A model generated the notes under the pieces. That model was not told where the DNA came from and searched no databases. It saw nothing but the letters and a program-made list of their open reading frames with translations. 64,000 nt of DNA. It comes from Allantophomopsis cytisporea. Its lineage: Eukaryota; Ascomycota; Leotiomycetes; Phacidiales; Phacidiaceae. A program made the translations under genes and the position numbers. The stretch's first letter is position 1. Each line of letters begins with the position of its first letter. The DNA lies in contig CP103029.1 of the NCBI GenBank assembly GCA_024752435.1, positions 1,984,001 to 2,048,000 on the forward strand, written 5' to 3'. This document shows, one piece after another, positions 24,075 to 37,498 of this stretch.

Positions 24075-25715
24075 CTACTCCTCCATTCTTCCAAACACAC
24101 CATCATCATCCTCGTCGCTGCGAGCTCTCGAGCGCATATCGTAATCATCGTCCTCGACTCCGCTGTCTTCACTCTCTTCCATCTTCATTTGTACGTCGTC
24201 ATCAGTACGGTTGCTATGATGTCTATAGCTTTCTGGGTGGGATTGTTGGCTGGGGGTCAAGGTGCATCCGGAGAAAGCCCCAGATCCAAGACTGGCATAT
24301 TTTGCTGGAAGTGCTGGGACGGGTGGAATATCTGGAGCAGACACGGGACCGCTCCTTGGAGTGCCAAAACTGCAGCTGAGAAGCTCCACTGCTGCAGCGA
24401 GAGAGGCCTCCTCGGCCTGTGCTTCCGCGGTGAGTGCGGAGGTAGGGGCGGAAGGAGTACGACGTTCCGCACTTTGGCGTTGGTAGGATCCAAAGCCCAT
24501 GGAAGATGCCGGAGTCCATTGGGAGTAATTTGGGTTCGATGCACCCGATGGGATTGACCTTGAGAATGCAGTGCTGCTACTGCTGTTGCGCTTGTATCTA
24601 CTGCTATAGGAGCTACCAGAATAGGACTCGGAAATCTGGTGCTCAGTCTGTGGTGGGGGAGTTGTATCAGCAGAACTTTGACCATCATGTTGGCCAGAGA
24701 ATGGAGACGCAGCCGGTGAGGCAGAGTCCTGGTCGCTGTGGAAGTCCTTTGCCGAGTCTGGAGGGGTAGCGGCATCATTGTTCATCTGCACAAGTACGGA
24801 GGCCGCCTCGAGCAATTGTACTTGCTGATGTTTTGAAATGAGCAATTTGGAAGTGTATGACCATTCCGGTGTATGCTCCCACCTGCACGGAAATAAATTG
24901 TAAGCCAGGATTCTCTCTCACATCATTTGAATTGTGCTCTGTGTGCTACTTCGCATGGGAAAAAATCTCATCAATTGCCAGAGAGGGCGGAGGGTAAAGA
25001 AAGGAATGGGCACGAACAAATGCTTGGTCAGGCAACTGCTGTGCTTGTATCCCTTTCCACACTTCTCACACCGGAGATCGCTGCCTTGCGCCTTCTTATC
25101 GCCGCCCTTGGCCAACAGTTGGCCCTCACTTGCTCTGCGCTTTCGGTCCTTGTTAAAGGCATCGTTGTCGTCTTCCTCCTCGATATCCTCGTTCTGGTCG
25201 TCTTCCACCGTACTCACAGCCCTGTCGGCTTTCCGGCTCGATACGGAGTGGTGTTTGTGCGAAGGGAGGCTGTTTGGCGGTGAGGGATAGTTGCCTAACG
25301 AGTTCCCCAGCGAGCTGGTCATCTTTGCGCCTCTGGCGGCCGTGCTTCTGCGGGTGTTCGGAGGCATAGGCATCGCGAGTGTCTTATCGCCCGATTCCAT
25401 GACGGCCGCGGCAATTGCTGCCGCACTGTTTGGCGCATTGATGATACTCTTTCTTCGTGTGATGCGGTGAGAGGAGCCCAACGACGTGGACAGGGAGTGG
25501 CTGTGGCTGCGAGAGGTGCTCTGACGGGTAGGAATTGAGGACGAAGGATTCCCGGAGATGGGTGTGCGCTGTTGATTCATGGGTCTTGAGGAATGTTGAA
25601 TATCCTGTAGAGATGGGGAGGTGTGAAGTCAGCCAGTGATTCGGGGCACAGCGAGATCGGGTGAGGTGATTCCCAGGCAGAAGCATAATCCCATTATTAC
25701 CTTGGAAGAAGCCAT
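24075..25715 (-). CDS. Single-finger C2H2 protein, likely transcriptional regulator
   Basis: About 469 aa from exons 25715-25701 (MASSK), 25604-25018 and 24882-24075. All junctions are in phase. The splice at 25017/24883 completes the finger: CEKCGKGYKHSSCLTKHL joins WEHTPEW, giving C-x2-C-x12-H-x3-H. Directly after it comes SKLLISKHQQVQLLEAASVL, a conserved helix next to the finger. The rest is disordered: Ser/Pro-rich N-terminus, an acidic patch (EDIEEEDDND), Ser-rich middle and an acidic C-terminus. One finger alone may mean partner-dependent DNA binding. The protein is predicted nuclear from its RKRR-type motif. Its upstream side is a 10-kb gene desert. I do not assign a name. Confidence 0.85.
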
Positions 25716-26630
25716 GATGAAATGACTGATGGGCGATAAGAATGTCCGAAGACTTTCAAGATATATCTTGTTTCCTTCGGAATCGTTTCGAAGTAGCCCT
25801 ACAAGAGCTACGAATGGGATCAAGTATTTTTGGGTTGCAAGGTTGTGGTTGTGATTTGTTGGATCGACGTTTGGTTTTCGAAGGGGGGGTTGAATGTTCA
25901 GCTTACTGCATCGATGCGGAACAGTTGATTTCGAATTGGAGTCTCTCTTTATTTTTGTTTGGTCGAGTGAGGACGAGGAATTTCTTGGAAGATATTTTTT
26001 TTTTGTGAACGGCGAGAGTAGGAGAAGAGGGAGAGCGTGTAGGATGTGGTGAGCAAGGAAGTCCGAGACAATGATTGTTTTTGGCGATGGGGGGTGAATC
26101 AGCAAGTGATGTAAGGACGGGCAATGCTTTGTTGATGAGAGTTTATTTTTAATCTTTTTTTGGGGGGTAGAATCCAAATAATGTTTTTTTTTTCTTTCTT
26201 TTTTCTTTTCGCAGGAGAGGAGGAGAGTGAGCGAAAGAGTGAGAGTAAGTAGGTAAGAGTGAGAGTGAGAGTGAGAGTGAAAGATTTGAATAGGTAAGGT
26301 CTGAAGTGAGAGTATGTGAGAGTGAGAGAGAGAGAGAGAAAGAGTAGAGAGATCAGAGGAATGTGGTCGTCCAGCGCGGGGTTTCGGTTTGGAGTTGTTG
26401 GCCTTTCCCCGACTCCGCTGTGTAGAGTAGCAAAGGACTGGGGTGGATGTAGTGAGGTGAGTGGAAGTAAATAAGGTAAGGTAAGGTCGTGAATAGTAGT
26501 AGTAGGAGAGTAGTAGTAGTCGTAGTAGGTAGTGAGATGGTAGTGAGTAGCAAGTGTGTGGTATTTAATCAAAGGAGAGAGAGGGAAGAGGGGAGAGTTC
26601 AGAGTAGTAGTAGTAGCAGTAGTATTGGCG

Positions 26631-26666
<36 letters not shown>

Positions 26667-27000
26667 GTATTTGATAGTATTGGTAATAGAGATTAGAACG
26701 AAGAGGTATTTTAAGAAAAGAAACAAATAGTAACAGTAATGATAATAACAATAATAGCAATAATAATAATCATCATCAAGGGAGGGAGGGAATTTCGTAT
26801 TTGTTATTTCAATTTTATGTTTCTCGATGTGTATGGAATTGTTCAAGCAGAGCACCAGAGCAGATAGAAAGTAGCAAGCTTTGCATAGCAAAAGGAGGAA
26901 AGTGGATGGACGATATGAACGATTTGTATACACAGACTGTCTGTTATGGGGGTGATGGATTGTTTTGTATGAATGAGAAGAGTGGTCAGTCCCGTCCAGT
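25716..27000 (-). promoter_or_regulatory. Polypyrimidine leader/promoter of the C2H2 gene with microsatellites
   Basis: On the coding (minus) strand this 1.3 kb is dominated by C/T: the plus strand shows GAGAGT/GTGAGA tracts at 26216-26345, TAG repeats at 26603-26669, and T runs at 25991-26003 and 26184-26205. ORFs across it translate only to Ser/Leu/Tyr-rich low complexity. It is probably 5' leader and proximal promoter. Confidence 0.5.
26603..26669. repeat. (TAG)n microsatellite, interrupted
   Basis: TAG units at 26603-26621 and 26640-26669 flank a short GGT-rich insert. Confidence 0.9.
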
Positions 27001-30000
27001 CAAACAATCCAGGTAAACAATGTTGGACCAAGTCATTCGTTCCCTTTCATCATCATCATCTTCTTCTTCTTCTTCTTCTTCTTCTTCTCTTTTTCCTACT
27101 GTGACTTTCGCATTTTAATAATAAGTGCAAGGAATAGATATAACAAGACAATCTTTCTTTTACCCTTCTTCTCTTTCTATTGGGACTAGGGGTGGCAAGT
27201 CTCTGGTACGTCTGTCTGGTAATTTGTGGAAGTGATTGATTGAGAGAGATGGTGATGGGATGATGGTGGTGTTCATGAAGAGTAGCAGCGAATAATACTG
27301 TCTCTCTCTCTCCCTCTCACTCACTCACTCTCTCTCTCTCACACACTCTCTCACTCATACTCTCTCACTCATAAGTGGACAGCAAGTATTCACACAGTAG
27401 GTAGAAAAGGCGGCATAGGTCAGAGGCTTGCGAGAGGGGGTGTGACTTATTATTGCCTCTGGTTAGTCCATGGTCGTCGTCCTTTGGCTGGAAGGACAGG
27501 GAAAGAGGGGTGTTTGGGAAGAGGAGGGGGTGTGCAGAGGAGGATTGGTTATTCTCTGCGCATCCGTACCCCTCTTCTCATTGGTTCCTGGACAGACCAT
27601 TTACTATTGATACCGCCGTGCTTTTTTTGATTGACTCCCCTTCCACCTTTGCAGTGTAGGTGGTCTGGTATTTCATAGTCAGAGTCAGAGTCGGAGTTCA
27701 GGTCGCCAATGGTCTGGGTCTCTGGTAGGATGAATGATGTGTGTAGGTGAGGTAGTTTGGATAATTCCAATAAGGCCGCCAGCCAGCCCAAATGCAGCAA
27801 TGAGATGTGGATATGTGTAAATGGAATAGGTGTAGGAGGAGTAGGTGGAGGAGTAGGTGTGGGTGTGGGTGTGGGTGTGTATGGATGAGTGAGTGCGTGA
27901 GTGAGTGAGTGAGTGAGTGAGGACACACACACACACAGTGAAGTGTGGGTGTCTATGGCTTTCTATGGCTGTGCATGGGGCGTGTTTACAGGCTGTTATG
28001 TGTGTGCGTGTGTACATGTACGCAATATGTGTTTACAAAGGCACGAAATATCATGCAAGAAAGACGTCTCTTCTTTGCTTCATACATTTTTTCATTTTCT
28101 TTTATTCATTTCTTTTCTTTTCTTTTATTCATGTGAACTCGACATTGAATCTCTCCATTTGATCCTTATCATTTGATGCGCCGTATACGATATCAATTCT
28201 CACTCTACCTATCGTATTCTCGTCTCATCTCATCAATGACACAATATCAATCACCAACAACGTGACCGAACTTCTTATTCAGACCTACCGCCACACCAGG
28301 TACAGGTAGTCAAATGTTTTGTCGTTGTCAATGTCACTATGTATGTCTAGAATCGAAGCTAATGTATTCACTAATCGTAGGCACAACTAGTCAACAAGAG
28401 CAGTAAATATAACCAATCCTTTCTTTTCCTTGCACATTCACTTTCACATTCACATTCGATAGGATTCACTCAGGTAAGGAATTCATTCATAAAGAGGAAT
28501 AACCAACAATCTCACCATGCAAGAGACAAAACAAGCTGGTCAAAGTGGATGGCTTGCTTTGATGCTTCACCTTCACCACTTTACTCGATCTGCCTATCAA
28601 ATTCACACTCGTCGACCCAACAGCTGGCTTACATGATACCGAACTGATACTACTTCGGAATTGAGAAGCAGCAGCTTCTCAATGCTACTTACTACTTACT
28701 GACTTACAGCATTGGCATGTCTGTTCCATCACTGGAGCTCGGGTAGGGCCCTCGTACCTTGAAAGCACCCCCCTCATGCTCTCAGGCATTATGCAGCCAC
28801 CGAGCAGTGAATCAAGTAAATCAGGAGCCCAAGTGTTTGTGAAATACAGGGGAGCGAATCCATGTGAGAACAGCGAATGGTTGAAGTAAACAGCTAACAA
28901 CAACTCGACGCAACTCACTCAAATCAATCGACTCCATGAATAACTCAAGGGAGAAATAAAGAAAAACGTACCAATATAAAGCAGATGTTAGAGAAATGAG
29001 CAATAGACGATACACGAATAGACTGTGCCGTAGTAACAAGAGAAGAGGATGACTAAAGGGAATTCGGCAGGCATGAACTGCAACTGTGCATGATACGGCG
29101 AACAACAGTCCAGTCGTTCATGAAATTGAAAATGGAATTGTGAGAGGAACGGGATGCTGACTGATACTTGCTACTACTACTACTATTACTACTGTAGCTA
29201 CTAGACTATGTGGGAGGGAGCTGGGAGCTGGGAGCTGGGGCCATGAGAGCTGGACAGCTGGAAAGCTGATGCTTGTAATTTAATTGACTCTCTCTCTCTC
29301 TCTTCTCTCTATCTCACTCACTCACTCCATCCACTTGCTCGATTGTCGCTCTAGCCCTCATTGCTTCGAGTATCCTATCCTCTCTACGTATGATTGATCT
29401 CTCATAGTGGATCCTCCATAAATACCTTATCTTTATAAAATTCGGAAGTTTGAACTATTGAAAGCTGGAGATGAAGTTCCCTCTCCCCCCTGTCATCAAT
29501 TGCACGAATAGCGGCATACCTTGGATATATTGTAAGAGCCGCGACTATCCGCATTACTTTAACAATGTACATACGCCAGTAGAGAGGACTATCAATGCTG
29601 TTCCCGCACGATGAATTTCAAGATCAACCACTCATTGGCAGGCTGAGTATCAGGTGATTTGAATCTCACCAATCACCAAGAGTATTATCATCCAATCATG
29701 AAGGGTATTTCGACTTCCCATATTTCTAGACCTCTACTCGTCCTCAACTCATCCATACCATCCATACCATCCATACCATACATACCTCACCACTCACACC
29801 TCACTTCACCATGCACCCAGATGAACAAGATATCCATATGTACGTATATATGTCCCTGTCAGCCTGTACCTGTCCAGACACACAGAGAGATATTCGCCTC
29901 AATCAAGCAGCAACAGTCTAAACCGTATGCGACGGACATCACTCCTCGTGCGCACGCCCACGCGCAGCATCATGATCACAAGGCCCTCTCAAAAAAAAAC

Positions 30001-31400
30001 AAAAGTCGTCGTACAACACCGCCCAAAACCAAAATAAAAAATAAAAAATAAAAATAAAAAATAAAGGTCATGATGATACTAGCTTTCCTTTCCCAAGAAC
30101 AAATGATTTCAATGCAATTGGTGCTCACCTGATTTCCACTCCTCTTCATAACACGTCCACTGAGGTAGGATTCGGGTCCTCTGCATCTGTACAATATCCT
30201 GGATATCCCATCCATCCATCCATCTAGCCATCCTCCCAGAGACAATAAAGTAAAACAATGATAACCAGGGATTGGATGCGCGAATAAACATCCAGGCACT
30301 CAGGGTTACTACTTCACTTCACTTCCCGTACTTACTATTCGGATACGGATATGGCTATGGATATGGATATGGTCATGTAGATATGTATGTAGATATGGGA
30401 GACAAGGACCCATCTACATTCTCATGTCCCCGGACTTACGCAGTACATATCAATCACAATCACAACCACAGCCGCGAGTGAGAGACAAAATGCCATGTCC
30501 AGAATCAAAGGCCTCTCTACCTCTCCCCCTCTCCCCCTCGCCTCTCCACCAACCTAGCTCGAATCTCCTCCTCCTCCTCCTCCTCCACTTCCCACCTTGT
30601 ACTTATACTTATCGATGCTTGCACTGGTACTACGCCATGCTATCCCTCCGGCACGGCGCGCCCACGCACAATCACAATCACAATCCTAATCGCAAATCGT
30701 CAATCGTCAATCGCATCACACGGCTAATTTCATCGGTGCACCTCAACCTCGACAGTCGATGCCGAAAAAGGGCTCACGAGGGGATTCACTGGTCAGGGCG
30801 AGAGGCTAAGATGTGATGTGTGGGGCGTCAATGATACATATGCGATAACGCATGTGTGTCTTTCGTGAGGAGGAGAGGAGGGGGAATGAGCTTGATGAGT
30901 GAATATGTGAGCTTTTCTTATCCTGCGAATTATTTTCTTGGTCTTGGTCGGGTATTTTTTTTTCTTTCTTTCTTCTTCTTCTTCTTCTTCTTCTTCTTCT
31001 TCTTCTTCTTCTTTCTCTTCTTTCTTAGACGGACTTGATGAGGAGATTGATGGATACTGTGCAACATGAGAGAGATTTCCGGTGTTGGGAAAACTGAATT
31101 TGATTTACTGCGTACATAGGCCGAATGCAAATGCTATTCTCTGACCCGACGAGTTAGAGATAGATGGATTTGTTTCTCTGGTATGTATGTATGTATGTAT
31201 GTATCCATCTCTGGGACTTAGCCCGTATGAATGGAGCATGCAGCACACTCGGAGACTCCCTTACGGAGTTGAGTTGCACTCTATGAACAGCACGTGGGCC
31301 GTCGTCGATATCTACAGTGTACATAGTACATTATCTATCCATCTGTCTGTCCTGATCCTTTCCTCTCTCTGCTCTCGGTGATGCTCATCTAAATCATCTG
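27001..31400. other. Gene desert, first part, microsatellite-dense
   Basis: No supportable gene in 4.4 kb on either strand. Simple repeats include CTT units 27048-27089, CT/CACT tracts 27301-27372, GTGGGT plus GTGA plus AC 27837-27940, GGGAGCT units near 29215-29245, an A/T-only AAAAATA tract about 30035-30064, GGATAT units 30341-30385, CTT units 30957-31020, and GTAT units 31181-31204. Sequence between them is unremarkable. Confidence 0.6.
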
Positions 31401-32041
31401 CACTTCATAGTTCGTACCTCGAAATGATGAGCCATCTCTACTGGAGAAGAGCCAGACATGGACAACCAATCTTGCATCGTTCTAATGCCCTTTCGAGCGG
31501 CAGCAATCATGACTTGCATCGTGCCCCCCTCGTCCGACTCCATCTAACATATCCACCCACCAGACACAAGATATTCTATGTTGACAAGCCCGAATATGCA
31601 TTATGGAGTACGGTGCATTATCTCAATGTCACAAGTGAAATTAAATACAATAGAATACAGAGGACAACAGAGTATGCAATGAAATCCCCTCATCATGAAG
31701 ATCTCTCAATCAATTCAATTCAATTCAATCAAATCAATCCATCAACAAAGCCGCTCAAAATCCCAAGCCAGCCACCGAAATCACTCACCACGCACAACCC
31801 ATCTCAATCAATCCTCCTCCTCCACCACCACCACTCCCTCCCAAAAAAATTATTCCTCACGCCCCCAAATTTTTTAATTCCCTCCCCCATCGCCCCTCCC
31901 AAGCCCACCACCCCAAAAGCAGTAGTGATCCACCCCAGCCGACCAGCCTTCCCAATCACCGCGCACGCCAACGATCCAGGCACCCACCACCCACCACCCA
32001 CCCCAAGACCGCACGCCGCACGCCGCAGCCCACCCACCATC

Positions 32042-32112
32042 AGCACCAAGCACCAAGCACCAAGCACCAAGCACCAAGCACCAAGCACCAAGCACCAAGC
32101 ACCAGCACCGAG
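32042..32112. repeat. 7-bp minisatellite AGCACCA
   Basis: About nine tandem heptamers, degenerating at the distal end into AGCACCG and AGCACCAGC. It is not codon-phased in any believable protein. Confidence 0.9.
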
Positions 32113-35100
32113 CACCAGCAACAACAAAAACTGCCTTTGACCGGCGCGCCACCATGGAGCGTACAGGCCCTCTCAGGGCCCCAACCAGCGCGAACTCTAT
32201 GGCATCTTACCTCTAGCACCCACCCTCACCACTCACCACTCACCACCTAGGCGCACGACGTGCGTGTGCTGCCACAGCTCCAGCTGCTTTGGAAGGAAAG
32301 GGTGCGAATGCGTGAGGGGAGTGTGGTGCGGTGGTCTGTCTGTCTGTCTGTCTGTCTGTCTTCTGTCTGTAGTGGAATGGATGGATGGTTCTTTGGTGGG
32401 CTTGGGCTGGGGCTGGGGCCGTGGGAGGGGGGGAGGGGGGGGGAGGAAGCTGATCTGGGCTGTTTTTGGGGGGCTGCGGTGCCGTGAGTAGGGATTTGGT
32501 GGAGGGTGGGGATGGGGAGGGGACGGTGTGGATTGAGATTTGGATTTGGGTTTGGAGATTGGAGGATTATGGAGATGGATTCGATGGTCTACGTAGAAGA
32601 ATATCATGTATGTGGGATTGGTGTTCTGCCTGTGGATATGGAGTTGATGTTTACGCTGTGTGAATACAAGAGTAATTTTTTTTTTTTATCACTTGCTGCT
32701 CTGTATGCTTCATATGCTATGTATGTACGTACATACATGTGGAGTGTGTAACGGAGTACAATATGGCATGTATGTATGTATGTATGTACACATGTCCTCA
32801 CCGGAACGATCTGAGGTAAGTCGTCTGGAACAGGGGAACTCTCGATCGCGGAGAAATACTTTCTTACTTTACAGATCTTCCATTATTCCCGTTCCTGGCA
32901 CTCCTGACAAATATGCGAAGAGGACTTGCGAGTCGAGTCGAGTCGAGTCGAGTCGAGCTGCTCCATCATCAAAAGCCGAAGGTGATGATTTATGTCCAGG
33001 GCGTACTCTCGAGGCGAAGAGGAAGGAGACTTGCAAGACAAATATAAATCCATGGCGGATTTGAGGGGAATGTGGGAAAAATGTAACTTCGGGGAGAATA
33101 ATACTTGTCGATGTGAATCCGGATGCTGGATCGTCGATACCCAGAGACATGCCTCAAAAAGTAAGAATAGAAATCGAAAGACATTTTGGATTCTGCGTTG
33201 GGGAATGGGAACTGCTTTCAAACGTCTTTACCCATGATGTTTATGCTTGCTACTGCTGAGGAATCTATGTTCTTCTCTTGCTGGACAGCCCTTCATTCGG
33301 TTCTTTGATCCAAAGTCAGGTACAGGTACAGGAACTATGATTGCCGCATTTGTATCAGTTTACCTGCAAGAATCCTCGGATATCCTCCGTGCTCAACTAT
33401 ACACGACTTCAAGCAGGTGGTACAGTACTATCACGAACACAGAACAGCTGTCCGGATGATAAGTATCTATATGAACCTAACCACAAGCACCTAGGAAATT
33501 CAGCATTCAGCATGCAAGTCGGCGAAGCGGTAAGATACAGAATCATCACATCATCACCCATTCAAGAAAACAAAAAAAGAGAACAAAAAAAAAAGATTTC
33601 CGTACTGTATGTATAAATATTCCCTAACCCAGACATTATTTAAGTGGAATATTGAATGGGAACTCCGGGCATTAAGTACACCGTGCGCTATACTCCCATC
33701 TGTTTTGGTGGCATGATAGTTGACGATCACGGGGTAGAAACAGGTAAGGTGCGGCTGTAAGTAGGACAATGGACGATGGACGTCCATCTCATGAATGGCT
33801 CCCCAAGCCGGGGAAATATTAAATGAATAAAGTAAAAATAGAGGGACGAAAACAAAGTAAAAATTGCCCAGAGAAGGTAGAGAAATGATCATCTATCTAT
33901 GCGTAAGATAAAGCTATCCTCCTGGGGGAAAAGGGATTGAATTGAGGAGGTCTATCCTACCTGACTGTGTTTTTGTACGTACAGTATTATTTGTATAATG
34001 TTTTGTATGATTCTCCCTAGAGGGACTTAGAAGATAGCGGAAGGAATTGACTTCCCTTGGTATGTTGCTGTGATTGTTGACGAGTTTCTCAGCAGTAGAT
34101 TTCAGTACGAACATTCTGGTGTTCCAGCTTTCCTCTTCGCGTTCTGGCTGGTATTATATTTGTACGGTGTGTGACATCAATGACGCCTCGGGCCCGTGAC
34201 AGCCGTTGATGCATGGCGTCTCCGAGGGCTCCGAATAATCGGTCTCCCTCACACGGTCACACGTCCTCTTACACGAATCCAGCTAACCGTCAGAAACGGC
34301 GCAGTCCTGCATCCCATGGGAAGAAAAGTATCAAGTGCCACGTATGCATGAAATTCTGTCGCCATCGAAAGCCATAGAAACTTTAGCTATAGTTTTTTCT
34401 CTCCCCTTCTCACTGCGTACACCTAAATGTTAGCTGTGTTCGTTAGAATATTCGATTCCCGGAAGAGGCTGGGCAGGCATGCCCGCTTTGGGCGTTCAGC
34501 TTCTCTATTACTGCATTGCCCTGCCCTGCCACAACCTGGCTTGACTTGGCCTGTCCTGTCCTGTCCTGTCCTGTCCTGCTTGGAGCAACTCACAGGACTT
34601 TCGGATAACATTCAAGAGTCAAGGACCTTTACCCCATGCAGACAGGGAAGAAGAGTCGAGAACTTGCAAGGCCGGCGGTTATGTAAACAGCGCTCACGCG
34701 GAACAAAGTTGGCGTAAGGGACAGGAACTAAGTTCCATGGCTTGTGTGAGGCTGTTACTACTCCAGGACTCCGCATAATTGAATCGCGGGGTGTGGTTAC
34801 GGGTGAGGTAGATAGTACGCAGGAGAGTCGAGAGCGAACCAGATTTGACATTGGTGAGCCTTTGTGTATGTGTCAAGTAGTCGAATATCCTCTCTACTCC
34901 TCTTTTCGTCTTTATTTTGAAGGAGTGGATATCGCTCATCGATACGACACCAACTATGTACACCTGGATTGCTTTTCCTTTTGGGTGACATGGCGAGTCT
35001 CCACTCTATGACATCAATGGCATCGTGATTGTGATTGCGAATGTGATCGTGATCATGACCCATCTTTCACGCTCTTGCGAACAATCCTCCTCCCATGAAG

Positions 35101-35738
35101 ACAGAGAGAAATACATACCTATCGCATTAGTGCCTCAGCATTCATGTAGGAATATGGATGAGTATAAGCGCTTACAATTCCATGCGCATGGCCAGATACA
35201 TCCGGCCATTGTTGTTCATAATCTCCAACGATCCGTATGGATTTCCTTGGCTCGGCTTGCCGCCATGCATTCTTGCATCATTTGGTAAGACCTTCCTTTT
35301 GAATACATTCGGGACCAGGGCGCCAGATGATACGCGGTAGTTCTCAGAGTTGATGAGATGGACATCAACTGCACGTGATGGCGCATTGATGGAACTCGTG
35401 GGTTATTGAATTGTGCTTGGTGTGCAATTGGAGTATCATGATAAAAAAGCACCAAATAGTATCACCACATATGATTGTCTATTTGATGAGTTCCAAGGGA
35501 TCTGTGAAATACTATTCGCCGTATGGAACTGGGATTTCAGTTTTCCAAAGACAAAATCAATCATAAATCATGTTGGGAGGGGTAGGCAGGTGCTTTGTGT
35601 ACCTTACAGCAGTACCTGAAAGGAAAGTGCTCCGAAATAAAAATAAATTTCCCCGCACACATCCCAAATTATTTTGATTTTGATTTGATTTTGTGAGAGG
35701 GGTGATTGACGCAGATAGCAACATTCAACGCGCAAACA

Positions 35739-35778
35739 ATTGAATTGAATTGAATTGAATTGAATTGAATTGAATTGG
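35739..35778. repeat. Pentamer array (GAATT)n
   Basis: Seven to eight perfect pentamers, about 270 bases upstream of the GRGGAGN-repeat gene. Confidence 0.9.
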
Positions 35779-36049
35779 CTCTTCACAACCATAATGAGAT
35801 CTCAGAAATTGCAATGGGCGATCACACAGTCCCAAGTAACAATTACCAAATTTGACTTGTCCATATCTCAATGCGTAGATGATTCACATGACAGCAAGAA
35901 ACTTGTAAATTAGCTTCAACAACGTCATACCCCGTCGAGGCAAGATCAACGCAAGGACGATGATTTTGCACACGACATTCCACGAAGCTGCGACACCACA
36001 ACATCTTTCCATCACGAGCAGCGCAGCAAATCCATCAGAGACCTCAACA

Positions 36050-36704
36050 ATGACTGAACCCTACCAGAAAGTTGGCCGCGGCGGCGCAGGCAATTTCTAC
36101 AGCAAGAAGGACATCGAAGAAATCAACGAGAACCAAGCTCAAGTATGTAGCTCTACACATTACACTCTCCCCTCTTCACTTAGAGACCATGAAACAAGTC
36201 GAGCTCCCAGCAAAGCATAACTAACAGCCACAGGACCTCGAAGCGCAAACCAGTGCCGCAGAAGACCACACCGTGCACCTCCCAGCGCAACACGACCCGT
36301 ACCAAAAAGTCGGCCGCGGCGGCGCTGGCAACTTCGTAGCGCCGAGCGAGGGCGAGCGCAACTCGGCGCTCGAGGGCATGCACAAGACCAAGGAGCTGGT
36401 GAAGGAGAAGCTGCACATGGCGAGCGCGAATGCGTCGTCGGGGGCATCGATCAGCGGGACGAGCATTGGGGGCGGACGGGGCAGTACGGATGTCGAGGGC
36501 GCGAAGGCGCCTGCCTACCGGGGGCGTGGAGGTGCGGGGAACTGGGCGGGTGAGGAGGATAGAGCTGCTGCGGAGAGGGAACGGGCGGAGGAGCTGAAAC
36601 GGGCGGAGGTTGAGGAGAGGGTTCGGCGGGAGGTGGAGGGGGGGTTGAAGGCTCCTCCCAGAGCGTATTCTGGGGAGGGTAGAGGGGATGATGATACTTT
36701 GTAG
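36050..36704 (+). CDS. Small GRGGAGN-repeat protein (DUF3602/Par32-like)
   Basis: 187 aa from exons 36050-36142 and 36234-36704, phase 0. It begins MTEPYQKVGRGGAGNFYSKK and repeats the motif twice more: DPYQKVGRGGAGNF (about residue 50) and YRGRGGAGNW (about 120). The rest is disordered, Ala/Glu/Arg-rich. This motif pattern defines the fungal DUF3602 family, which includes yeast Par32, a phosphoprotein acting on ammonium transporters downstream of TORC1; function here is by analogy only. An in-frame ATG exists at 35960, but the family starts at the first GRGGAGN block, so 36050 was chosen. Exon 2 is strongly GC-rich compared with its surroundings. Confidence 0.85.
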
Positions 36705-37498
36705 GGTGGGCTTGGATTTGGAGTTGGTGGGTTATTCCCGGTTGCATTAAGGAGTCGGCGGTGATGTGAATTATTATAGATTCTAGATTTCTATGTCATG
36801 GAAGTCTTTCTGAGAGTTAGATACCCTGCGGAGGAAGGGGACTAAGATGTGAGATATAAACCACATTCTAGCTGGAGACTTTCGTTTGCTCTCAAGAGCA
36901 ACATTATGGGAGGGCAAGCAGAAGTCGAGACGATTTCGATTTGTAAGACAGAAATTCAAGTGCATTTAATGATCAAGAAAACTTAACCACCCCTAAATTT
37001 TAAAATAAAAAAAAACTATGAAGTGAATGAGTTTGCATACTTTTTCAACTCACAAACATTGATAACTCTACGAACATCGATAAATTGAAGGAGATCAATG
37101 AATTCGTAAAACTTAAAGACACCATGAACGTCAAGAGGGCCGCCGCCATACTAGTGGACGCGTAAAAGTGTCTCTCATAAACTTGCGTCTACAAAGCAAC
37201 TCAGAAGCTGAGAAGTCTAGGGTTCTCACTCAGAAGAACTTTAAACACTCTATCTTGGGTGGCATCCTGCTATCTATTGCCTGCTAGAGAATCATTTAGA
37301 CCGATTCAAATGAAACCAGACTTCACTTATAAGTCACTGCAAAAAGAACGTCATGCTATTCGCTGGCCAATCGCGGAATTAATTTACCATGCCATCGCTA
37401 TGCAAGCTGCGAAGCAACTCCTCTTCCTCGAGGTAGGTAACGCTGATGCAGAAAGTATACAATAACATAACTCGTCTCATTACCTTTCACAACTCCAC
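36705..37498. other. Convergent intergenic
   Basis: About 790 bases, AT-rich with an A-run at 37006-37016. It holds the 3' ends of the GRGGAGN-repeat gene and the orphan minus-strand gene. No gene or repeat family is recognised. Confidence 0.5.

Larger units (their letters stand above)
31401..36049. other. Gene desert, second part, minisatellites and simple repeats
   Basis: No supportable gene. It contains the AGCACCA array at 32042-32112, TCTG units 32335-32370, a G-rich stretch 32401-32440, a GATC-poor T run at 32668-32687, CATG-containing GTAT units 32765-32790, GAGTC units 32930-32957, CTGTC units 34550-34578, and GAATT units 35739-35778. The last 150 bases carry the promoter of the GRGGAGN-repeat gene. 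An ORF at 31424-32140 is open mainly because of the repeat. Confidence 0.6.

Noticed and set aside
24257..24778. 173-codon ORF overlapping the C2H2 gene in another frame
   Set aside because: Shadow of Ser/Pro/Gln-rich coding sequence; no start context or domain.
31424..32140. 238-codon ORF in the first desert
   Set aside because: Long mainly because the 7-bp AGCACCA array and CCA/ATC-rich sequence lack stops; translation is repetitive and basic.
32135..32165. GGCGCGCC next to ACCATGG, resembling a cloning-site/Kozak junction
   Set aside because: It leads only to a 20-codon ORF and is flanked by ordinary genomic repeats; chance is the simpler reading.
34440..34465. tRNA B-box-like TTCGATTCCC
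   Set aside because: No A box at suitable distance and no cloverleaf could be drawn.
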